From Methanocorpusculum parvum (GTDB lineage Archaea > Halobacteriota > Methanomicrobia > Methanomicrobiales > Methanocorpusculaceae), in contig LMVO01000008.1 of assembly GCA_002287215.1 (NCBI GenBank), positions 1-45,558 of the forward strand: DNA of 45,558 nt. The letters run 5' to 3'. The notes under the pieces are model-generated. The model was given only the letters and a program-made list of their open reading frames with translations, ran no database searches and was not told the DNA's origin. The translations under genes and the position numbers were made by a program. How positions within the stretch are numbered: position 1 is the stretch's first letter; each line of letters opens with the position of its first letter. Below are positions 27,648-36,234 of the stretch, one piece after another.

Positions 27648-28718
27648 ATGAGTGAAAAAATCGTCAGATCTGCTGAAAACTATCAGAAATATGTTGGAAA
27701 AAAAGTCTTCATCGTTCTTATCGGGGTCGTTATGACCGCAGTCATGTTTCTGATCTCGGTGTCGGTCGGCGCTGTCAGTATCCCGATCCCGGATATCATC
27801 GTGACCATATTCGGCGGAGCGGGAACAAGCCTTTATGAACGGATCATCTGGAACATCCGGATCCCCCAGGCGCTGACTGCGATCATAGCGGGAGCGGGTT
27901 TGGCGATCGCTGGCGTAACTATGCAGTCTGTTTTGCGTAATCCGCTCGCATCCCCCTTCACGCTCGGCCTTTCCAATGCGGCCGCATTCGGTGCGGCGGT
28001 CGGCATCCTTCTCTTCGGAGCCGGAACGACAGGAAGCAGCATCGCCGACGCGGTAGTTATAAACAACCCGTATCTGACAACATTATCGGCGTTTGTTTTT
28101 TCCATTCTGACCACCGTGATCATCCTCTTCATAGCCAAGATCCGCGGGGCTACCCCTGAGACGATGGTTCTTGCGGGCGTGGCGATCAGTTCTCTGTTCA
28201 CTGCAGGCCTGATGGCGATACAGTATTTTGTTGATGATACGCGCCTTGCCTCCATCGTTTTCTGGCAGTTTGGGGATGTATCGCGTGCCAGCTGGTTTGA
28301 ACTCGGCCTGATTTCTCTGATCGTTCTGATCTGTGCGGTGTATATCTTTTACAAACGCTGGGATTACAATGCGATCGATGCAGGAGAAGAAACGGCCAAA
28401 GGATTGGGCGTTAATGTAGGACGCACCAGACTGATCGGCATGATCGCCGCATCCCTGATCAGTGCGGTCATTGTGTCCTTTCTCGGCATTATCGGATTTG
28501 TCGGCCTGGTCTGTCCGCACATGATGCGCAGGATCGTCGGAGATGATCACCGGTTTCTGATCCCGGCAAGTATCGTCTGCGGTTCTCTTCTCCTTCTGGT
28601 CTCAGACACGGTTGCCCGGACGATGATCGCTCCGCATGTCCTCCCGGTTGCGGTCTTGACTTCATTTTTAGGCGCTCCTGTATTCATCTATCTTATTATC
28701 AGGGGGAGGCGGATGTGA
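27648..28718 (+). CDS. FecCD/BtuC-family ABC permease
   Basis: 356 residues with about ten membrane helices. RIPQALTAIIAGAGLAIAGV and NPLASPFTLGLSNAAAFGA are hallmark FecCD stretches, and GLVCPHMMRRIVGDDHRFLI is the loop contacting the ATPase. It forms the transmembrane channel of the importer. GTG 27639 is an alternative start. It overlaps the ATPase gene by 4 bp. Confidence 0.93.
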   Translation: MSEKIVRSAENYQKYVGKKVFIVLIGVVMTAVMFLISVSVGAVSIPIPDIIVTIFGGAGTSLYERIIWNIRIPQALTAIIAGAGLAIAGVTMQSVLRNPLASPFTLGLSNAAAFGAAVGILLFGAGTTGSSIADAVVINNPYLTTLSAFVFSILTTVIILFIAKIRGATPETMVLAGVAISSLFTAGLMAIQYFVDDTRLASIVFWQFGDVSRASWFELGLISLIVLICAVYIFYKRWDYNAIDAGEETAKGLGVNVGRTRLIGMIAASLISAVIVSFLGIIGFVGLVCPHMMRRIVGDDHRFLIPASIVCGSLLLLVSDTVARTMIAPHVLPVAVLTSFLGAPVFIYLIIRGRRM

Positions 28719-29566
28719 CCGGGGATCATTTAGACGAAGAGCTTCACAACCATCCCCACCCTCACTCCCATGAACATGCTCACGAACATCACAATGGCGG
28801 CAACGGGACCGCGATCCTGACCGTAAACGGTGTTGATTTTGAGTACCGCACCTCGAAAGTTCTGGAAAAAATTGATGTCGGTGTGGCTCAGGGTGAGATC
28901 CTCGCTATCCTCGGTCCAAACGGTGTTGGAAAATCCACACTGCTCAAATGCATGAATATGATTCTTAGACCAAAGACCGGCACGATCATGATCGATGAAC
29001 ATGATCTGGCAAAAATGTCAGGCTCCGAGATCGCCAAAAAAGCAGGATACGTTGCCCAGAGAAATGAGGCGGCCCGTATGACCGTTTTTGATTCCGTTCT
29101 TCTGGGAAGAAAACCCCACATCGGTTGGAAGATAACCGAACATGATTACGAACTTGTGTATGATGCACTTGAAAAGTTCGGGCTTTCTGAGATGCAGCTG
29201 AGGTATATCGATGAAATCTCTGGCGGCGAACTGCAGAGGGTCTGTCTCTGCCGTGCTATCGTTCAGGAACCCTCCGTTCTTCTGCTCGATGAACCGACCA
29301 GCGCTCTCGATCTTTCCCGGCAGATGGAGATCCTAAAGCTTATTCGTCATGTGGTCGACCGTCACAACTGTGCTACGATCATGACCATGCATGATCTCAA
29401 CCTTGCTTTGCGGTTTGCAGACCGGTTCGTTTTCATGAAAAACGGAGAAATCTACGCGTCATGCGATAAATACGGCGTGACCCCGCAGATAATTGAGGAT
29501 GTGTACGGGATAAAAGTCGAAGTCATCCTGCATAACGAACTGCCTATTGTGGTGCCATGTGAATAA
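28715..29566 (+). CDS. ABC importer ATPase with His-rich N-terminal tail
   Basis: 283 residues. Walker A LGPNGVGKST, signature ISGGELQRVCLCRA, Walker B VLLLDEPTSALD and MTMHDLNLA place it with the FecE/BtuD ATPases that power FecCD permeases. Residues 8-27 are a metal-binding-like tail (HNHPHPHSHEHAHEHH), absent from typical FecE/BtuD. The start is GTG at 28715: it forms a GTGA overlap with the permease stop and has GGGGGAGG (28702-28709) at correct spacing. The tail could sense or buffer Co, Ni, Zn or Fe in the cytoplasm. Confidence 0.93.
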   Translation: MTGDHLDEELHNHPHPHSHEHAHEHHNGGNGTAILTVNGVDFEYRTSKVLEKIDVGVAQGEILAILGPNGVGKSTLLKCMNMILRPKTGTIMIDEHDLAKMSGSEIAKKAGYVAQRNEAARMTVFDSVLLGRKPHIGWKITEHDYELVYDALEKFGLSEMQLRYIDEISGGELQRVCLCRAIVQEPSVLLLDEPTSALDLSRQMEILKLIRHVVDRHNCATIMTMHDLNLALRFADRFVFMKNGEIYASCDKYGVTPQIIEDVYGIKVEVILHNELPIVVPCE

Positions 29567-29600
29567 AGATGATCATCTCTGCAGACAAACAGGAGATTCA

Positions 29601-30038
29601 ATGACGCAAGAGTATGTGTGCAGACCTATCGGTACGGTGGTCTCATCGTTCAAGGAGCGAAGTTCCCCTCCGTTTACGGAAAGAGACACGGACCTTATCA
29701 GCAAAATTATCATAGATCCAACGTATATTCAGGGTCTTGAAGGACTTTCTGCCGGAAAAGAGATATTTATTCTTTGCTGGTTTGACCGCTCCGACCGCAG
29801 TGTTCTGCGTGTCCACCCGCGCGGTGACAGGAAAAATCCTCTCACTGGGGTGTTCAACACCCGGTCGCCGGACCGTCCAAACCCGGTGTCCCTGACTCCA
29901 GTCACCCTCGAGGAGATACAGGAAAATATCCTCACCGTACGCGGTCTGGATGCTCTGGATAATACGCCGGTCATCGATATCAAGCCCTGTTCAACAAAGT
30001 CTCTCGAAGAAAAATATCCCTGCGGGACAGAGACATGA
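29601..30038 (+). CDS. TrmO/TsaA-family tRNA (adenine-N6)-methyltransferase
   Basis: 145 residues with the YaeB/TsaA signature: IGTVVSSFKER, then RVHPRGDRKNPLTGVFNTRS and DRPNPVSLTPV, which bind S-adenosylmethionine. Bacterial TrmO N6-methylates t6A37 of tRNA-Thr, but it has an extra C-terminal domain missing here, so the archaeal substrate may differ. AGGAG is close to the ATG at 29601. The gene follows the ABC ATPase by 34 bp, so it is likely in the metal-transport operon. Confidence 0.85.
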   Translation: MTQEYVCRPIGTVVSSFKERSSPPFTERDTDLISKIIIDPTYIQGLEGLSAGKEIFILCWFDRSDRSVLRVHPRGDRKNPLTGVFNTRSPDRPNPVSLTPVTLEEIQENILTVRGLDALDNTPVIDIKPCSTKSLEEKYPCGTET

Positions 30039-30133
30039 ACGTTTTTCATCATGATGATTCCAGGCCCGTCTCAGGTCAGACTATCTGGATATAAATCCAA
30101 TTTATTTTATAGTGTGTATGTCATAAATTAATT

Positions 30134-30541
30134 ATGAGCAAACAAGGTTTACTTCTGATAGGTCATGGAAGCAGACTCAACTACAATAAAGAACTTGTCA
30201 CCGCCACAGCGGAACTCATCGGTGAAAAAACCGACGAGTATCTTCTTCGGTCCTGTTTTATGGAAAACAGCAGCCCGAATGTTGTTGAAGGGCTCGATTT
30301 TATGAAAAAAGAGGATCTCGATCTTCTTGTTGTCGTTCCGCTTTTCCTTTCAAAAGGCGTGCATGTTCTGCATGACATCCCGGAACTTCTTGGTTTGAAA
30401 ACCGGGGAACGCCGCGGCAGTTTCACTCTTGAGAACGGGAAAGAGATCCCTCTCGTGTATGCTGATCCGATAGGCAAAGACCCTCTTCTTGCAGATATGA
30501 TGCTCAATAACGCGAGAGCTGCGATATCTGCCCACCTCTGA
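30134..30541 (+). CDS. cbiX: Sirohydrochlorin cobalto/nickelchelatase, short archaeal form
   Basis: Inserts Co2+ into sirohydrochlorin to start the anaerobic cobalamin pathway; in methanogens the same protein (CfbA) can insert Ni2+ for coenzyme F430. 135 residues, typical of the small homodimeric CbiXS. Catalytic histidines are H11 in LIGHGSR and H77 in LSKGVHVLHDIP. A TATA-like TTATTTTATAG ends about 24 nt before the ATG and no Shine-Dalgarno is seen, so the message is probably leaderless. A run of seven T follows the stop. Confidence 0.94.
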   Translation: MSKQGLLLIGHGSRLNYNKELVTATAELIGEKTDEYLLRSCFMENSSPNVVEGLDFMKKEDLDLLVVVPLFLSKGVHVLHDIPELLGLKTGERRGSFTLENGKEIPLVYADPIGKDPLLADMMLNNARAAISAHL

Positions 30542-30554
30542 TTTCACACACCTA

Positions 30555-30561
30555 TTTTTTT
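30555..30561 (+). terminator. T7 terminator of cbiX
   Basis: Seven T begin 14 nt after the cbiX stop, ahead of the separate cbiM promoter (AATTAAATATTAG near 30620-30632). Confidence 0.5.
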
Positions 30562-30649
30562 GACGGATCCTGCTTCCAATAATTAGTGGTTTTAGAGCAA
30601 ATCAATGCGAGTACTAAACAATTAAATATTAGTTAAAACAATTTTTATT

Positions 30650-31345
30650 ATGCACATTATGGAGGGGTATTTACCCATCGGCTGGTGTATATTCTGGGCT
30701 GTTCTTTCAGCTCCGTTTGTCATCTACGGTATTTGGAAAATGACCAAAATGATTCAGGAGGACCGGCGCGTTCTCCCGCTGATGGCGGTTTCCGGCGCCT
30801 TTGTCTTCGTACTTTCCGCACTCAAGATCCCGTCAGTAACGGGAAGCTGTTCTCACCCGACCGGAACCGGGCTTTCCGCTGCGTTTTTCGGGCCGTTCAT
30901 CACCTCGGTTCTTGGAACGATCGTTCTCTTGTTCCAGGCGCTGCTGCTTGCCCACGGCGGACTGACAACGCTTGGAGCAAACGTATTTTCCATGGCGATC
31001 GCGGGACCGTTTGTTGCCTGGCTCATCTTTGTCGGCCTTCGAAAAACCGGAAAGGTCGGTCTTGGAACTGCGGTCTTCATCACCGCGGCGGCCGCAAATC
31101 TGGTTACCTATACCGTGACCTCACTGCAGCTTGCATTAGTGTTTCCGGTCGAGGGCAGCATCCTTACGGCTTTTATCGCATTTGCCGGGATCTTTGCCGT
31201 CACTCAGATCCCGCTCGCAGTGATAGAAGGAATCATCTGCGGGCTTGTTGCAAAGTATATCGTCCGTGTGAAGCCTGAGATCTTAAAGAAGCTCGGTATC
31301 ATTCAGGATGAAGAGATCGCAAAAATCCAGGGAGAGGCAGCATGA
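30650..31345 (+). CDS. cbiM: Cobalt ECF transporter substrate-specific component
   Basis: Membrane protein that captures Co2+ for uptake. 231 residues with about six helices. The exact N-terminus MHIMEG matters, because the free amino group and His2 bind the metal in CbiM; H69 in SHPTGTG is the further ligand region. The AT-rich TATA-like segment 18-30 nt upstream and lack of a Shine-Dalgarno suggest a leaderless message. It overlaps cbiN by 4 bp. No cbiQ or cbiO accompanies it; these occur at 38038-40976 next to a second CbiM. Confidence 0.96.
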   Translation: MHIMEGYLPIGWCIFWAVLSAPFVIYGIWKMTKMIQEDRRVLPLMAVSGAFVFVLSALKIPSVTGSCSHPTGTGLSAAFFGPFITSVLGTIVLLFQALLLAHGGLTTLGANVFSMAIAGPFVAWLIFVGLRKTGKVGLGTAVFITAAAANLVTYTVTSLQLALVFPVEGSILTAFIAFAGIFAVTQIPLAVIEGIICGLVAKYIVRVKPEILKKLGIIQDEEIAKIQGEAA

Positions 31346-31656
31346 AAAAAGCCCATCTCGAGATCCTTGTCGGGATACTCGTCATTGTACTTCTTGTGGT
31401 CGCGACCCTGGCCTTCGTTCAGTCCGGCAGCGGAGAAGAGGAAGGATGGGGAGGCGCTGACGGCGGCGCCGCCGAGATGATCGATGAAACAGGCTATACT
31501 CCCTGGTTCGAGTCCATCTGGGCACCCCCGAGCGGCGAGATCGAGTCTCTCTTCTTCTGTCTCCAGGCAGCGATAGGGGCGATCATCATCGGTTACTTCT
31601 TCGGCTACTGGAATGCCTCGGCGAAAGCAAAACGGGGAAAACAGGAAGAGGAGTGA
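31342..31656 (+). CDS. cbiN: Cobalt ECF transporter accessory protein
   Basis: 104 residues with two membrane helices ([17 protein letters not shown] and [18 protein letters not shown]) around an acidic outside loop containing [17 protein letters not shown], the standard CbiN layout. CbiN contacts CbiM and enables metal loading. Start and cbiM stop overlap as ATGA. T-rich tracts at 31679-31698 probably end the transcript. Known CbiMN pairs retain some cobalt uptake without the CbiQO energising unit. Confidence 0.94.
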   Translation: MKKAHLEILVGILVIVLLVVATLAFVQSGSGEEEGWGGADGGAAEMIDETGYTPWFESIWAPPSGEIESLFFCLQAAIGAIIIGYFFGYWNASAKAKRGKQEEE

Positions 31657-31711
31657 GAGAGGCTCCTCCCATCACATATTTTTCCAGCAGTCTTTTTTCA
31701 GGAATGGATTT

Positions 31712-32281
31712 TTAATACCCGCAGATTATACAAAACAACCGGCTCAGAACTTTTGGAGGATTGCCGGCAGTGCCTTGTGCGATCCGTTCGTTTGGATATC
31801 CAAGATCCTCACAGACCGCGATCCTCACCGAAGGAGAAAGCGAACGAGCGAGTTCCTCCACAGAAAAATCCGGGTCTGCTATAAGAAAAACCGTATGGCC
31901 TGCGGCGATATCCTGGACCGTGCGTGAAACGGCATCCTGATGATCTTTTCCATGAGCATTGACCACCGCGACATTGGTCCACGGGACATGCAGCCTCGCA
32001 AACGCCGTCTGCATCGATGAGATCCCCGGGATCACCTCCCCCGGCAGATATCCAAGCCCTGCCATCAGGGGGTCTCCTGTCGATAAAACGACCGCGTCAT
32101 CGGGAAGCGTTCGAAGCGCTTTGTAATCCGTTATCTCGACGACATCCGCATCTTTTGGGATGGATGCTCTGACCAGCTCGATCGCACGTTTTGATCCGTA
32201 CACGCTTTTTGCTTCACGTAACGCGGTCTCTGCCTCCTTCGTGAGCATTCCTTCGCCGCATCCGACACCTACGATTTTCAT
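31712..32281 (-). CDS. cbiE: Cobalt-precorrin-7 C5-methyltransferase
   Basis: 189 residues of the tetrapyrrole methylase fold. The N-terminal loop GVGCGEGMLT and the S-adenosylmethionine site STGDPLMAGLGYLPG are visible. CbiE methylates C5 during anaerobic corrin synthesis, working with CbiT, which is encoded at the head of the same operon rather than fused. It is the last gene of the operon, overlaps cbiD by 4 bp and converges with cbiN. Confidence 0.93.
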   Translation of the reverse strand: MKIVGVGCGEGMLTKEAETALREAKSVYGSKRAIELVRASIPKDADVVEITDYKALRTLPDDAVVLSTGDPLMAGLGYLPGEVIPGISSMQTAFARLHVPWTNVAVVNAHGKDHQDAVSRTVQDIAAGHTVFLIADPDFSVEELARSLSPSVRIAVCEDLGYPNERIAQGTAGNPPKVLSRLFCIICGY

Positions 32282-33285
32282 TGTGTATCTCCGATGACCT
32301 GACCGTTCCTATCTACAATAACGATACGAAGCCAGGGGTATTTCTGCTTTGCTGCGTCCAGCTCTTCTGCGAGAACGGATATACCGTCAGGTCCGGCGAT
32401 CAGCTCTTCGACGGTCGGAAAACCCCGGGAGGTCGCGACTTCAGGATGGAAAAACCGCAGAATAAGGCCGGGCAGACCGCAGATGACAGCCTTTTCGCAG
32501 GTTCCCGCTGCCTTCACACTTTCAGCGAGCTTCGATCCGGCAAGGACCACTTCGTGATCGGGGAAAAGAAGCCTCGAGTAGCGAAGCCCGATCCTTCCGG
32601 TGGTGATGACCACATTCTTCGCTTCAGCGATCCGTTCACTCACCGTTTCCGAGAGATGATCGTCCCAGGGTTCAACAAACCCGGTCGTTCCGACAACGGA
32701 AATGCCCCCTTCGATACCGACCTTTGGGTTCAGGGTCAGTGCCCCGATCCTTCGGCCGTCGGGGATCGTGAGTATGACCGAGGCTCCGGGAAGTCCTGCC
32801 GCACGGCATGCTGAAGAGATCGCGTCAAGGATCTCTTTTTTCGCAGGCGGGCTTACGGCGGCAGCGCCTTTTTGGTAACGGGGCGTTTCCCGAACGAACC
32901 TGCCGACCCCTTCACCGGTCTCGAAAGATATCTCACCTGCAGGAGAAGCCTTCGCACAGATAAGGATCCCTGCCGTGATATCGTTAGGATAGTCTCCTGA
33001 AAATTTTCTGGAATGTCCTTTCCCGTCTTTTCCGACAGCAGGGATCTCGGCGAGGATTCCGCAGGGGAGAAGTATCGGGGCAGAGGCAACGGGGAAAGCA
33101 AGTGAAGCGACCGCAGCGTAACACGCCGCCGCCGCCGTTGAACCGGTGGTGAATCCCCGTCGGAGAACAGCGCCGGTCGAGGTCAGCAAGCCAAAACCGC
33201 TTTTTGCGGCTGCCAATGCTTTTTCATCACGGCATTTTTCCGTCCACGACTCAGGATATGCAAAACCTGTGACCGGATCGATCAT
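32278..33285 (-). CDS. cbiD: Cobalt-precorrin-5B C1-methyltransferase
   Basis: 335 residues. RRGFTTGSTAAAACYAAV at 42-59 is the CbiD signature. CbiD adds the C1 methyl after CbiG opens the delta-lactone and is specific to the anaerobic pathway. It overlaps cbiC and cbiE by 4 bp each, so the operon is read as a coupled unit. Confidence 0.95.
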   Translation of the reverse strand: MIDPVTGFAYPESWTEKCRDEKALAAAKSGFGLLTSTGAVLRRGFTTGSTAAAACYAAVASLAFPVASAPILLPCGILAEIPAVGKDGKGHSRKFSGDYPNDITAGILICAKASPAGEISFETGEGVGRFVRETPRYQKGAAAVSPPAKKEILDAISSACRAAGLPGASVILTIPDGRRIGALTLNPKVGIEGGISVVGTTGFVEPWDDHLSETVSERIAEAKNVVITTGRIGLRYSRLLFPDHEVVLAGSKLAESVKAAGTCEKAVICGLPGLILRFFHPEVATSRGFPTVEELIAGPDGISVLAEELDAAKQKYPWLRIVIVDRNGQVIGDTQ

Positions 33286-33944
33286 TTTCTCAGTTCAGTA
33301 AACATCGTAATGATCTCATTCAGCGAAGCCACCGCGATCGGCGTCCCGCCCCGGGTCCCGACGTTCGAAACCGATGCAACGGGCTTCGTGCGAAGAACTT
33401 CCTTCGACTCAGCCGCATTGACAAACCCGACCGGGGTTCCGATCACGAGAGCCGGACGGATGCCTTCATCCACAAACGAACAGACCGTCAGAAGTGCGCT
33501 CGGGGCGTTCCCGATCACGATGATCGAGCCGTCGAGCCGCTCTTTCAGGGCAATGAACCCGGCAGAACTGCGGGTGATCCCCAAATCTTTCGAAATATCA
33601 GCACCATAATCCAAGGCGCACTCGACCGTTGAGGAATGGCCTTTCTTCTGGATCCCGGTCAGGACCATGCGGATATCGGTGAAGATCGGGGCGCCGGCTT
33701 CGAGGGCTCGAAGTCCGGCCGTCACCGGGTCATGGGAAAACCGGAGAAGATCTGCCATCGCCCAGTCTCCGACAGCGATCGAACATCTCTGCCGGATCCG
33801 GTCTTCGGGCGTCTCGTTGCCGACAGCTTCTCTTGCAAGACTTCGGCTTCTCGACGAGATCGAAAATCCTTCGGGCGTGTCTGCACCGATATCAGTATAC
33901 GTATTTTCTGTGGTAACCGCGGGGTGTAATGATTCCTTTGACAT
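33282..33944 (-). CDS. cbiC: Cobalt-precorrin-8 methylmutase
   Basis: Moves the C11 methyl to C12, giving cobyrinate. 220 residues with the family stretches ALEAGAPIFTDIRMVLTGI and VIGTPVGFVNAAESKE. Two in-phase ATGs exist (33950, 33944); AAGGAGG abuts the first, so the second, 6 nt away, is the likely start. The segment that in CobH-type enzymes reads HxTGD or similar here is RQRCSIAVGD, so a catalytic-type His is not obvious. The gene overlaps cbiH by about 50 bp and cbiD by 4 bp. Confidence 0.93.
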   Translation of the reverse strand: MSKESLHPAVTTENTYTDIGADTPEGFSISSRSRSLAREAVGNETPEDRIRQRCSIAVGDWAMADLLRFSHDPVTAGLRALEAGAPIFTDIRMVLTGIQKKGHSSTVECALDYGADISKDLGITRSSAGFIALKERLDGSIIVIGNAPSALLTVCSFVDEGIRPALVIGTPVGFVNAAESKEVLRTKPVASVSNVGTRGGTPIAVASLNEIITMFTELRK

Positions 33945-34653
33945 CTTCATCCTCCTTCCAGATTCTGCTTTCTTCGCCGCCGATGATCAAAATCGAGTGC
34001 ATATCCACAATATCATCATTTTCGGCGAGCTCCCGAAGCGTTGTTATATGGGTCTCTTCGCCTTCCCGGAACACATTCTTTACGATGCCGACCGGCGTTT
34101 CCGGGTCGCGGCAGGTCAGCATGATCTTGAGAGCTTTGGCAAGGTTCAGCGGACGTCCGCGGCTCTTCGGATTATAAAGAGCGATCGGCGTGCCCATCTG
34201 TGCGGCAAGACCAAGGCGTTTTTCTATAATCTCCCAAGGTGTCAGGAGATCAGAGAGACTCAGGGTCACATGGTCCCCTGAGATCGGGGAACCGAGCCGG
34301 CTCGCCGCCGCGGTGGCCGCAGTAACGCCGGGCAGCATGATGACTTCCTGGGACGGGAACTCGCGTTCGACCATCTCAAGAACGATGCTCGCCATACCGT
34401 AGACGCCGGCATCTCCTCCCGAGACCATTGCCACAGTATGATCTTTCGCAAGGCGGCACGCCTCGCGGGCACGGTCGACCTCTTTTCCCATCGCACTTCG
34501 GATGACCTGTTTGTTTTTCAACAGCTGTTCAAGCATATCCAGATAGAATGCATTGCCGATGATCACATCAGCCAAGGCGATTGCCTTCATTGCGGCGGGG
34601 GTAAGCTGCTGTGTGCTTCCCGGGCCTGAACTTACGATCCATAAAATACCCAT
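33892..34653 (-). CDS. cbiH: Cobalt-precorrin-3 C17-methyltransferase
   Basis: Methylates C17 and contracts the ring. 253 residues with MGILWIVSSGPGSTQQLTP, VIIGNAFYLDML, MGKEVDRA and the SAM loop SGGDAGVYGMA, all standard for CbiH/CobJ. IALYNPKSRGRP is the conserved second half. The start lies 1 bp from the cbiG stop, and the 3' end overlaps cbiC. Confidence 0.95.
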   Translation of the reverse strand: MGILWIVSSGPGSTQQLTPAAMKAIALADVIIGNAFYLDMLEQLLKNKQVIRSAMGKEVDRAREACRLAKDHTVAMVSGGDAGVYGMASIVLEMVEREFPSQEVIMLPGVTAATAAASRLGSPISGDHVTLSLSDLLTPWEIIEKRLGLAAQMGTPIALYNPKSRGRPLNLAKALKIMLTCRDPETPVGIVKNVFREGEETHITTLRELAENDDIVDMHSILIIGGEESRIWKEDEDVKGIITPRGYHRKYVY

Positions 34654-34654
34654 G

Positions 34655-35524
34655 TTATCTTCCTATTGCAATAGTTACACGCCCGTATACGGTTTTTTTC
34701 AGTATGAGGGAGCCGGTTTTCGAGAGAGCGAGAGCACACGGCTCGGCAACTCCGCAGAGTCCGAGCATCTCCGCACGCGACGGAGTTGCCGGTATCTGTT
34801 TGTTGATAGTGTCATCATCCAGAAAGATGAGGTTTCCGGCGAGTGCCGCGATCCCCTCGTGAAGTCCCTTTTCATGGAACTTTTTCAGGGTCGTCGCGAA
34901 TAATGTTACTGAATTCTCCGGGATATCCGCATCTTTGCATGCTGCCGAGATCGCTGAGCGGATCTCATCAGCTGTCGTTCCAAGCCGGCACCCGATCCCG
35001 ATCACATACGGTGAATCGGTCACAAGAACCGAAACTCCCGGATCCGCGACGACGATCTTTGGAGCCTGCACGCGAATGATTGGCACATCGCCGTCCAATA
35101 TCGCGCCGTTCACCTCTCTCGTCGAAGATCGGTTGACGATCGTGAACCCGCCGGTTTTTGCAGTCTCTTCGACAGAGGGTCTGCCCATCACCTCTGTCGC
35201 GGTCGAAATAACCGGTTCGATCCCAAGTTCAGCTAGCCGCTTTGCAACTTCGTTTCCGCCGTGATGGCCGCCGAGAACTGGGATGGCATACCGCAGATCC
35301 GGGGTGACCACGATGACCGCCGGGTCATGCCATTTATCGGTCAGGAGCGGAGCACAGCCGCGAACCGCGATCCCTGCCGACATCACGCCGACGATCACAT
35401 CGCATTTTCCATACAGTTCAACGAATACATCCGGCGCGTAGGGGACAAGCTCCGCTTCCAGAAAGGCAGCGATGCGCATTCCGGCTTCCCGGAATCTTGG
35501 CAGAGTGACAACGACGATCTTCAT
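34655..35524 (-). CDS. cbiG: Cobalt-precorrin-5A hydrolase
   Basis: Opens the delta-lactone and releases acetaldehyde in the anaerobic route. 289 residues: N-terminal CbiG domain with VMSAGIAVRGCAPLL, DPAVIVV and VLGGHHGGNEVA, and C-terminal CbiG domain with VIGIGCRLGTTADEI. It overlaps cbiF by 4 bp. Its presence marks the oxygen-independent pathway, as expected for a methanogen. Confidence 0.95.
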   Translation of the reverse strand: MKIVVVTLPRFREAGMRIAAFLEAELVPYAPDVFVELYGKCDVIVGVMSAGIAVRGCAPLLTDKWHDPAVIVVTPDLRYAIPVLGGHHGGNEVAKRLAELGIEPVISTATEVMGRPSVEETAKTGGFTIVNRSSTREVNGAILDGDVPIIRVQAPKIVVADPGVSVLVTDSPYVIGIGCRLGTTADEIRSAISAACKDADIPENSVTLFATTLKKFHEKGLHEGIAALAGNLIFLDDDTINKQIPATPSRAEMLGLCGVAEPCALALSKTGSLILKKTVYGRVTIAIGR

Positions 35525-36234
35525 CCGTAGAGGTGGGAGTTGGTATATGCTGCGTGGATCCCGGCAACTATGTCGCCGACGATGATCAGTGCCGAGCGGG
35601 TGATCTCCGCATCGTGGACCTTTTCGGCGATTGTCCCGATCGTTCCTTTTATGATCTTCTGATCCGGCCAGGAGGCATGATAGACCACGGCGACCGGGGT
35701 TTCGGGCGGGCGCTGCAGTTTTTTCATCACAGAATCGATGTGCCCGGTCGATAAAAAGATGACCATCGTTGTACCGTGAGTGGAGAGCTCGGCGATCTGA
35801 TCTGCGTCGAGCGTCTCTCCCGCGGATCGGGTCACGATCACGGATTCAGAAACCCCGCGAAGCGTGTATTCGGTCTGGAGTGCGGCAGCGGCGCCGAACA
35901 TCGACGAAACGCCCGGGATGATCTCGGCATGGATCCCTTTTGCCTCGAGAGGGGCGATCTGTTCAACGATCGAGCCGTAGATCGCCGGGTCGCCTGAGTG
36001 GAGACGGACGACGAACCGGCCGGCCCGCACCCCGTCTTCGATCATGCGGGTGATCTCTTCGAGCTTCATTCCCCATGAATCAAGCTTTACCTCTGCAGGC
36101 GATGCGGCGACAAGCTCGGGATTTACGAGCGAGCCTGCGTAGATGAGGATCTCGGCACGTTTCAAAAGGTCCATGCCTTTGACAGTGATGAGCCCCGGGT
36201 CCCCGCATCCTGCTCCGACGATATAATACTTCAT
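35521..36234 (-). CDS. cbiF: Cobalt-precorrin-4 C11-methyltransferase
   Basis: 237 residues: IVGAGCGDPGLITVKG at the N-terminus, YAGSLVNPEL, and SAM site RLHSGDPAIYGS, matching CbiF/CobM. Adds the C11 methyl group. The start overlaps cbiL and the stop overlaps cbiG, each by 4 bp. Confidence 0.96.
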   Translation of the reverse strand: MKYYIVGAGCGDPGLITVKGMDLLKRAEILIYAGSLVNPELVAASPAEVKLDSWGMKLEEITRMIEDGVRAGRFVVRLHSGDPAIYGSIVEQIAPLEAKGIHAEIIPGVSSMFGAAAALQTEYTLRGVSESVIVTRSAGETLDADQIAELSTHGTTMVIFLSTGHIDSVMKKLQRPPETPVAVVYHASWPDQKIIKGTIGTIAEKVHDAEITRSALIIVGDIVAGIHAAYTNSHLYG

